64,000 nt of DNA from Micrasema longulum (lineage: Eukaryota; Arthropoda; Insecta; Trichoptera; Brachycentridae): NCBI GenBank assembly GCA_022494885.1, contig JAGVSM010004207.1:1-64000 (forward strand), read 5' to 3'. The position numbers and the translations under genes were made by a program. This document shows, one piece after another, positions 57,141-64,000 of this stretch. Positions within the stretch are counted from its first letter, which is position 1; the number at the start of each line of letters is the position of its first letter. The notes under the pieces were generated by a model. The model had not been told where the DNA came from, searched no databases, and worked only from the letters and a program-made list of their open reading frames with translations.

Positions 57141-57489
57141 AATATCTTTGTGAATATTTTATTCAAATAGTTGGATTTATTTGATACATATTTTTATTGC
57201 TGCTTGAGAACAGGCACTTCCGCTTTTTATCGGTTCCAACCAAACATACATTAAACATTATATTATGAATATTTTCTAGTACCCAGCTCATGTATTTGCA
57301 TTTATCTTCCTATTTTTCAATAAATAAATATATCGCATACGCAAAAAATGATATTTCTTGTCAAAATTCAAATATAAATTCGTTTGATAAATTGAATTCG
57401 TTTTCAGAATTTTTTATCGTACATTGACATAATATATTTTTTATTTCGAATAAATCTTAACTATACAATATATTTACATACCTATTACA
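57141..57489. other. AT-rich DNA without a gene
   Basis: No feature supported. Confidence 0.45.
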
Positions 57490-57739
57490 TCAGAGTAATA
57501 AGTCACTAGAGAAGCCCTATTGCATAGAACATTAGCGTTCCAAAATTTTAATTTGCTTTTAGTTTAGTATTTAGTTTAACATCAAACAAATGGTTTTGGT
57601 TTGCGCTTGCAATTCTCAACTTAAGTACCTACGGCTCATTGTATTGCTGTAATCTGTAACTATCTTCGTGGTTAATAATCATTAATGAATTTTCTCTGTG
57701 TGGGCGACTCTACCAGCCAACGGCGTGTCATTACTCTGA
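57490..57739 (+). mobile_element. Short derivative of the THAP-type transposon
   Basis: TCAGAGTAATAAGTCACTAG at the left end and the complement of TCAGAGTAATGACACGCC at the right. The next bases (AGAGAAGCCCTATTGCATAG) match the 33.17-kb element. An ATG at 57590 opens MVLVCACNSQLK, again the M-x-x-x-C-x-C start expected of a THAP domain, but the frame closes soon after. An internal deletion product of the same family. Confidence 0.65.
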
Positions 57740-58319
57740 GGCTCTTACTTATAATTGCAATTAAATATTTATATCTAGAATATATCAATGATTTGAATTA
57801 TTTCATATAAATCAAGTAGTTATCTTTTTTTATTTCTTTTGTATTGACATGGTGTGTTTACGATTTTTTTACATTAAATGTTACTCACAAAATATACTGT
57901 CACAATATAAAAAAAATCTTGGTCATGTTCAATCTGCATCAACTTGCATTTAATATGCCACTTACTTCAACACTTAAACACATTTATTAGGCATGGATTT
58001 TTATTAAACCTGGGTGTACTGTGTAATTTACCACTATAATTAGGCCTCAAAGCCTGTAATGGTGCGAAAAAAATGTAAACATTCGAGTATATAATTTGTT
58101 TTGCACCACAACAGGCGAAAAAACTTTACTAATTGAATCGAAATATATAAACAGATGAAATACATTACTAACTCAAAATCAACAATTTGTTGGTTACGAT
58201 GTTATACATAGGAGGGGTCGATATGTAAAAGATTGCCAATAAATTATTATTCCCCTAATCTATTTTACTAAATTAAGCGATATAAAAAGACAATCAACCA
58301 AAGTGTTAACAATAAACAA
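57740..58319. other. AT-rich DNA without a gene
   Basis: A CACCACAACAGGCG fragment at about 58102-58115 is a scrap of the SINE family D end. Confidence 0.4.
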
Positions 58320-58570
58320 TCGTCCTCGTGGTGTAGTAGTCAGCGCGTTTGCCTGTCATGCAAGAGGTCTTGGGTTTGATTCCCGACGTGGTTGACATGA
58401 AATATTTATTTTAAAAGGTGATTTTATACTAGAATATTTCACAGTCCCTGTATTGGTATCTGAAGCGTAAGGCTGATCATCTTACCTTATGTAACAAAAA
58501 TGATCAAGATACCCTGCGACTGGTGTACAAATGCAGTGTCTTGCAGAAAGGGAATGATGATGATGATGAT
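58320..58570 (+). repeat. SINE family C (best copy, tRNA-Asp-derived)
   Basis: The head TCCTCGTGGTGTAGTAGTCA, GCGCGTTTGCCTGTCATGC, AGGTCTTGGGTTTGATTCCC follows tRNA-Asp closely, including GTC in the anticodon place and both Pol III boxes. The body has GGTATCTGAAGCGTAAGGCTG and GATCAAGATACCCTGCGACTG. The tail is GGGAATG(ATG)n, ending near 58570. The mismatched acceptor and D arms rule out a working tRNA. Confidence 0.9.
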
Positions 58571-58779
58571 ATAGCAAAAAGACTTCAATATAACTTTATT
58601 TATTTTAACATGAAACATTGCTTGCTGTTTGATTTAAGAAACACTTTGAGAGTAAATGGTTTATAAATCTTGCTTTGTGCTCAAAAATGAAAATGTCACG
58701 GCTAACGAAATCAAATTGAATCCGTTTAATCTATTTACAACAAGGAGAGTTCTGTCGTCTTCACATATTCATATAAATA

Positions 58780-59090
58780 TTAAATCTTTCTCATTCTCCT
58801 TATCACACGCGTGCCGCGCAGGTGATTCATATTGCCGTCACCTTTGTCGGCGATATTTTTCTACCCCATTACGAGGGATGGGTCTGAACTGATTGCAGTC
58901 TTCGCCTTAAACCACTCCCCAATGCCACCCTCACGTAGAACAAACAGAAAACACTCGTCACCTGCCCAAGTCGTGATTCTCGCTATCCTGTTGAAAACAC
59001 GTTTTTTCCAACTTCCAAATCCTAGAGATTCAGCGTTGTTTACCAGCTTTATTGTTCGGGGCTTCGGAATGTGTAGAGGATAATCTTTTG
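58780..59090. other. GC-richer unique island
   Basis: Includes CACGCGTGCCGCGCAGGTGA and TCGTCACCTGCCCAAGTCGT (two E-boxes, CAGGTG and CACCTG) and GATGGGTCTGAACTG. Two overlapping plus-strand frames of 78-83 codons lack a motif. Candidate regulatory DNA. Confidence 0.4.
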
Positions 59091-59719
59091 TGGTCAGGTG
59101 TGGGAGGATTCGTGAATTTGTTTGTTTACTGAACGATCTCCCATTAAATGAAATATTTCCCCGTTGTTTCTATTAAACTCTACTAGCACGCTTTAGGGAT
59201 TTCAGTTAAGCTTTCTCTTCATTGTTTTGTTGATAGCTTATACTATAAGTAAATATGAATTTGTATTGTTCCAAACTATTTTTCGTAAAAAACGAAAAAT
59301 AAAAATGTGTCCGTAGTAAATTTGGAGAAAGCGCAATTTCAATTTATTGTAATAATTACAACAAAGTAAAGTTAAATAAAAAAATGTTGAGTACGTTCTT
59401 ATATTTTAAGACTGAATCTTCAAAAATAATCAAGTCTGAAAATAAATTGTTTTTTTTTTCGGAATATTTTTATCAATTTTCGAGCATCGCTTTTACTTGA
59501 AATATATTTATATCACTTCTTTAAGCACATAATTTTAATGTTTTCAGATTGTTTAATTTCAAATTTAGTCAAGTCCTTCACTGTTCTGCTTCATCAATAT
59601 GTCAACTTCAAAGCATACAAGCCACATTAACTCAAATTTAAAAAAAGTGGATATGACAGTTTTAAAGATGACCTACTGATTCGTTCCCAAAAAATAATGT
59701 CTTGGTAAAAAATAATATA
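59091..59719. other. AT-rich DNA without a gene
   Basis: No feature supported. Confidence 0.45.
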
Positions 59720-60720
59720 TACAGGAGTAGGCGCTCGAAGTGTTACCAACTTCACGCTGCTATAGCAACCAAACGGCTAATGACAGTGCGCTCACGTTTT
59801 GACACGTGTCAGTTTGTTATATTGTTAATAATTCTATTAAAGCATATTGTTTAACGTTGTAGTTTAAAAAAGTTATCAAAATTGAATTCAAACTCAACAG
59901 TGTTTTTGCTCTGTATTTGGCTAGAAAATCGCAATCAGTCATTATTAATGAGCTACGACATTTACATGTAAACAAAATGTGTGTGTGTCGGACCATTTCA
60001 TGTTGCAATGGTAATGGTAGCATAAAATAACGCCATGGAGGTGGAAATCCAAAAACAGCTACATCGACAGAAATGGTTCGAAAGGTGAAGGCCAGAATTC
60101 AACGTAATCCACGACAAAGCGTAGTTCAATTGGCAAAAAAACTCAATGCGTCTGCTCGTAGCATGGAACGCATATGTTAAAATTAACGACTATTAAAGTC
60201 CTACAAAATACAAAATGTGCAAGATTTAGGAAGAGCAAAGGTGTTAAAACATCTGCATGTTGGTGACGAGCTAGAAAATTTGGTATTTTTTAATAAATTT
60301 TTTTTTACGGTTCAACATTTTGTAAACAAACAAAACGATCGTATTTGGTAACAATGCAAATTAAAAAACAATTTAGACCAGCGAATTGCTCTGCGAAAGC
60401 AAGCGCCTGCAATTTCCCAGCTTCATTTCATCACAACAGTGACCTCCATAATTCCCGGACATAAATCCAATGAATTTTTCCATATGGTGCATTCTAGAGG
60501 CCAAATTATCAGCATGAGACGGTTGACGCCTTAAAGATTGCTCTTCGCTGAGAATGGAACAGATTACCATCAGCCTACATTCGTGAAGCGTGTGAATCCT
60601 TCTTGGACAGACTCAATGATTTTATCCGCGCTAAAGGTAGCTACGTCAAACAATAAGATTGTTTTTTTTTTTTTTTTTTTAACGACGTGCAAAAGTTTTT
60701 AAATTCAAAGGAACCACACC
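59720..60720 (+). mobile_element. Mariner-like (Tc1/mariner) element, internally deleted
   Basis: The approximate span holds the transposase remnant at 59880-60656, a 5' region with AGTGTTACCAACTTCACGCT and the palindrome TGACACGTGTCA (59798-59809), and a T-run plus AACGACGTGC after the stop. I could not match terminal inverted repeats, so the ends are estimates. Confidence 0.6.
59880..60656 (+). pseudogene. Tc1/mariner transposase pseudogene
   Basis: The reading frame resumes repeatedly through stops. An N-terminal helix-turn-helix (KSQSVIINELRHLHVNK); then GGGNPKTATSTEMVRKVKAR, IQRNPRQSVVQLAKKLNASA, RSMERIC, the typical second helix-turn-helix with its proline-rich linker; then LLKSYKIQNVQ and FFTVQHFVNKQNDRI, the segment around the first catalytic Asp (the expected SDEK is lost); then a jump to WCILEAKLSA and a C-terminus EACESFLDRLNDFIRAKGSY, stop at 60654. 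About the middle third, with the second and third catalytic residues, is deleted near 60410-60450. The '-RRNP-' and 'SPDLNPMDFSIW'-type blocks fit a mariner/maT-like clade. Inactive. Confidence 0.85.
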
Positions 60721-61754
60721 AAAAGGAAAAAAATATATAAACAAACATATTTTTAGGGTTTCAAAAAAGAGCTGATGAAAAGCAACTATAAAATATATAG
60801 AATTCAATTAATATAAGTTTATTTTCAAAAACATCTTAAAAACATATTTTAATAAGAATAATAAACACCATTTTTAAAAGCATTTCTTAAAGTAATTCAA
60901 AGAAGTTTACAAATATAATATCATGCGAAGTGCAGCAGAGAAAAAAGAAAAAACAACAGTATTTCAAGTTATCTTAAAAATTAAAAAAAACAGTATTAAG
61001 AGAAGACTTCTAACTAAAATCAGTTGATTTAAAGTATTTAAACAATATTAACAGTTATACAATTTCATTTAAAAGAACAAAATTAAAGTAGGTAATGTAA
61101 TGTAAGAGAAAGGGGGTAAGTACTTATTACAATTAGATGAATAAAAGTTTTATTCAAAGGTTTTCAATAAACTGTTTTCAAACAATTGTAATCCTATATG
61201 ATAGATATCTATATAATTGAAAAAGCTGGTAAAAGTTAAACCAGGTCTATGTTATAATGAATGCTGATAATAAAAAGTTCATATTGACGTTAGAGATTCG
61301 ACTTTTTTTTATTTAACTAAGATAAGATAATTACGATTCCAGTACCAGTCTAGGGATAGTGGAATATTGTAATTTATTTATTTTTATTTTTCAGTTCATA
61401 AGCAGTAAACGATATCACAATATAAATACAATTAATAAAATGAAAAACTAATATGTGAGCACTAATGGTCACAAAAAAAAATGTACAAAGGCCAAAATTT
61501 TGTTTTCATTATATGTTATTAAAGCAGTTTATTAGAATTTATATAAGATTAATTTTAATAATATTTTATTTAAAAAAGATGCAATTTATACAAACAAATA
61601 TAAATTCACAATAATATTCATAAAGTTTCGTAGTAATAATAAGTTTTATTAAATGTGTATCAATAATTATAGTAATAATAGTCCCAATAAAATTAAAAAA
61701 TTAAAATTATAAGAATATGAATTTATAGTTATATAAAAACATCTTTAAAATAAA
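60721..61754. other. AT-rich DNA without a gene
   Basis: A scrap of SINE family C body on the minus strand (CCAGTACCAGTC, about 61339-61350). Otherwise nothing. Confidence 0.4.
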
Positions 61755-61850
61755 TATTGCACGTCGACCCAGACAGGGATCGAACCTAGGATTTCGAGCA
61801 TGGAAAACGAACGCACCAACCAACACATTACGAGGCAGACTTATCCACAC
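61755..61850 (-). repeat. tRNA-like SINE head
   Basis: The minus strand reads GTCTGCCTCGTAATGTGTTG, then AAATCCTAGGTTCGATCCCT (good B-box) and GTCTGGGTCGACGTG. A tRNA-derived retroposon head of a family not otherwise clear here. Confidence 0.6.
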
Positions 61851-62087
61851 TAGATTAACTTTTTCAGGATTTCTAAATGAGAGGAGCTAAATAGCCATAT
61901 GTTGTAAGGCCATTTCCTATAGATAGGAGTTCAGGATTCCAGTTCTGTTTCACATACAGAATTGTATTTGTATCCGCCCGAATTCTCTACAAAAAAATAT
62001 AAATTTTAAAAGCGCTGTTATTTGAATGCCCGCGCAGATACAAAACAAATATTTGAATTTATATGACAGGATTCTACATTTATTTTG

Positions 62088-62400
62088 TTAAAAAAATAAC
62101 TCGAGAACGTCGCGTCGCATTTCTGCTTCTACACGAAATGAAGGAAAATATTCCCCGTTCTCGGAGTTGCCCCAAAACGGCGCAATCCTATCGATGTATC
62201 GGAGACCATTCATATAATTTTCCAGTGAGATAGCATATTTTGGGTAAGCGGTCTTTTGGGAAAGCCGATGGATGAACGGATCTTCATGGGTACTGGGCGC
62301 GTCCCGGGGGAGATGCGGAATATCGAAATTGCAAACAGAGAACAGGATACCTGCCAACAAACTTTCGAAATATATACTAAAGGCCGGGATTAGGATAAGG
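62088..62400 (-). other. GC-richer island with a 90-codon frame
   Basis: A minus-strand frame (62360-62088) reads a varied composition including PHLPRDAPSTHEDPFIHRLS and YIDRIAPFWGNSENGEYFPS. It is the most protein-like ORF among the GC-richer islands, but I recognise no domain and see no clear acceptor or donor pair. It could be an exon or simply a stop-poor conserved non-coding block (GGCGCGTCCCGGGGGAGATG). Confidence 0.3.
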
Positions 62401-62707
62401 CCGCGTTGATATTGATTGAATCGGCAACCAATGTAAATAATAAATTACACACACTCGGCCTATCGACATGAATAATATTTTCAAGGAGTACACAAAACGA
62501 AATACAGTGGTTGAATTACGCAGCGCTTTTAGCAAAATTAATTATAAAGCACTTTAATATAGATGGTAAATTATTCACGAAAATTATTTATCATATTTAA
62601 AACGACGGTAATTTTAACGAGTCATTTCTTCAGATTAAAGAAGTACGTTTATGTTCAGGCCTTGCTACATATTCATCTACGCCAGTATGACGCTCTTAGA
62701 TTTTTTT

Positions 62708-62860
62708 AGCACCACAACAGGCCAAGGAGCCCAATTACATCACAGAACACCCAGGTTTGAGAAAAATCATATTTAAGTTTTTTGTTCTTACCGAGAATCG
62801 AACCCAGAACCTTTTTTTGTGTGAGTCAAGCGTTTTGACTACACCACGGAGGCCGCGAAG
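62708..62860 (-). repeat. SINE family D (tRNA-derived)
   Basis: Begins GCACCACAACAGGCCAAGGA, then AATTACATCACAGAACACCC. The minus-strand head has GCGGCCTCCGTGGTGTAGTC and AGGTTCTGGGTTCGATTCTC, with both boxes recognisable. Confidence 0.85.
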
Positions 62861-63114
62861 AGTAATACCCCGATTACAATGAAAAGTTTACAGAGTTACC
62901 ATCGACTGTCTATAAAAAAAAAGATTTTTTTTTCAAAAATGAGTATATTTGCATTAACATTCAATATATCTTCGTCGGTAACCTATAATTGAATAAGTTT
63001 AGAAGAAAAAAATATATATTCATATTCTGCTTTTCATACTGAAAACTTAATTTTACTTTATAGATAAAATTGAAGGTAAATGTTAACTTCGCATTGTAAT
63101 TTTTTATTTACACT
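62861..63114. other. AT-rich DNA without a gene
   Basis: No feature supported. Confidence 0.45.
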
Positions 63115-63455
63115 TTATATACATATACAATTTATATACATATAAGGGCGGGTATATTGCCTCAAGGCGATTTCTTCCTACCTACCTACCCAAACCGTTC
63201 GGTTTGAGAAAATTACAAATACATGGACTTATTGAATCTTACAATTGTATACAAAATTAAAAACAAAGATTAACAAAATAAAAAGAAATAAAAAAATACA
63301 CTCTACTATGAAGAGAGGAGAGGGTATGGGAAGGGAAGAAGAAGGATAAAGGAATAACGCAAATATTTAGAGAGTGACATTTCAATCTTGACTTAAATGT
63401 AAATAAAGAAGGGCGTCTCTAACATTACTGGGTAGATTATTGTAATCGAGGCCCT
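63115..63455 (-). pseudogene. Non-LTR retrotransposon 3' end
   Basis: The minus strand reads LDYNNLPSNVRDALLYLHLS, a C-terminal 'FDxWNNLPxxVRxAxSLxxFK' type block (63455-63390), followed by an untranslated region with GAAGAAATCGCCTTGAGGCA and ATACCCGCCCTTATATG (about 63175-63145). 'CTTGAGGCAATAT' motifs are typical of insect CR1/jockey-like 3' UTRs. No catalytic part. Confidence 0.55.
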
Positions 63456-64000
63456 GTTATCTTCTTCTTCCAAGCCGGTCCCTTAATGCTGAGGATCGTG
63501 ATCACCATGAACACTTCTGATTAGTCTGTTCCACTCTAGTCTGTCCTTAGCCCGACAAACTGACTCATCAAATTTTAGTCCCGTAGCCACCTTTATTTAA
63601 CCAGTCCATCTATATGGGATTCTACCTCAGCTTCTCTTACCTTTCTACCTACCTGTCTGGCTCACGTCTAGCAATATGTCCAAAGAAAGAGAGTATTCTT
63701 TTCAAACACACCACTGATAGACGAGTGGTAATATGGAGCTCTTCCAGTATCGATGCATTCGTCCTTCTGGCTGTCCAAAGCACACGCAGCAGCCTTCTCC
63801 AACACCACATCTCGAATGCATTGATACTCTTCCTCTCGTGTGCACGCATTGTTCACGTTTCAGCCCCATATAGGAAAACTGAGAATACCAGGGCTTCCAT
63901 CAACCGCTTTTTTGTGTTTATTGATGTACTTCGATTTCGTCAAATCTTCTCCAAGCGGTTTATTGCTTCTTTGGCCATGTTATAATGAAATCCATCTTCT
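63456..64000 (-). pseudogene. RTE-type reverse transcriptase, C-terminal part (cut by window end)
   Basis: The minus strand reads LMEALVFSVFLYGAET, stop, TMRAHERKSINAFEMWCWRR, LLRVLWTARRTNASILEELH, VCLKRILSFFGHIARREPDR. The 'LYGAETW', 'AFEMWCWRRMLRISWTA', 'NxxIL' and 'FGHIARR' blocks are diagnostic of the post-catalytic region of RTE-like and craniofacial-development-protein-2-like RTs. The W of YGAETW is replaced by a stop (63862 region). The catalytic domain should lie beyond position 64000 if present. The plus-strand 123-codon frame is its shadow. Confidence 0.88.

Noticed and set aside
58320..58390. tRNA-Asp gene
   Set aside because: Resembles tRNA-Asp, but the acceptor stem lacks its 3' partner and the sequence continues into a shared SINE body with an ATG-repeat tail.
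59798..59809. TGACACGTGTCA palindrome as a stand-alone E-box operator
   Set aside because: It lies inside the mariner-like element's 5' region and is more simply part of that element.
63614..63985. 123-codon plus-strand protein
   Set aside because: Antisense shadow of the RTE-type reverse transcriptase on the minus strand.
1..64000. CRISPR arrays, prokaryotic operons, ribosome binding sites, rRNA
   Set aside because: No regularly spaced repeats, no dense ORFs and no ribosomal signatures; composition and elements are those of an animal genome.

Overview
The window looks like about 64 kb of AT-rich, repeat-dense animal DNA. Arthropod, most likely insect, is an inference from the mix of jockey/CR1-like and RTE-like non-LTR retrotransposons, mariner, piggyBac-like, hAT-like and THAP-type DNA transposons, and several tRNA-derived SINE families. 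No intact host protein-coding gene is visible. The longest open frames are remnants of transposable elements, and most other ORFs of 60-100 codons are chance openings. There are no convincing functional tRNA or rRNA genes and no CRISPR array. Every tRNA-like stretch is the head of a SINE.

Layout. 1-10.8 kb: simple AT-rich DNA with a foldback element, an RTE-type C-terminal fragment, SINEs of all four families, and a cluster of near-palindromic GTAACNCACGTTAC sites. 10.8-11.4 kb: a 630-bp hAT-like element with a perfect 8-bp target duplication. 12-18.7 kb: GC-richer unique islands and SINEs. 18.7-31 kb: fragments of at least three non-LTR families. Between them lie two copies of a repeat carrying a hammerhead-ribozyme-like fold, one of them inside a 500-bp composite insertion flanked by an 11-bp direct repeat. 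33.1-34.2 kb: a DNA transposon remnant whose first exon encodes the start of a THAP domain. 34.6-37.3 kb: the most complete retrotransposon pseudogene (late endonuclease region, reverse transcriptase with YNDF, SQGS and FADD motifs, C-terminus), itself interrupted by a 132-bp insertion. 41.2-42.0 kb: three more hammerhead-like copies. 43.8-46.2 kb: broken minus-strand transposase-like coding pieces with a nested SINE. 46-55 kb: a MITE family with long terminal inverted repeats, foldback elements and further retrotransposon ends. 57-64 kb: a short THAP-type derivative, a tRNA-Asp-like SINE, an internally deleted mariner-like transposase, and an RTE-type 3' coding end that runs off the window.

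Between the repeats are about a dozen unique islands of 200-450 bp that are clearly richer in G+C than the surrounding DNA and have no convincing ORF. Together with the lack of exons they fit a gene desert or long intron holding candidate cis-regulatory DNA. That is an inference and needs cross-species alignment.

The most unusual signal is the hammerhead-like repeat family. There are five copies, two of them on clearly different flanks and strands. The stem II hairpin is kept by complementary or wobble pairs in four of them while the catalytic core decays to different degrees. The 21.36-kb copy has an intact CTGATGA...GAAA core.
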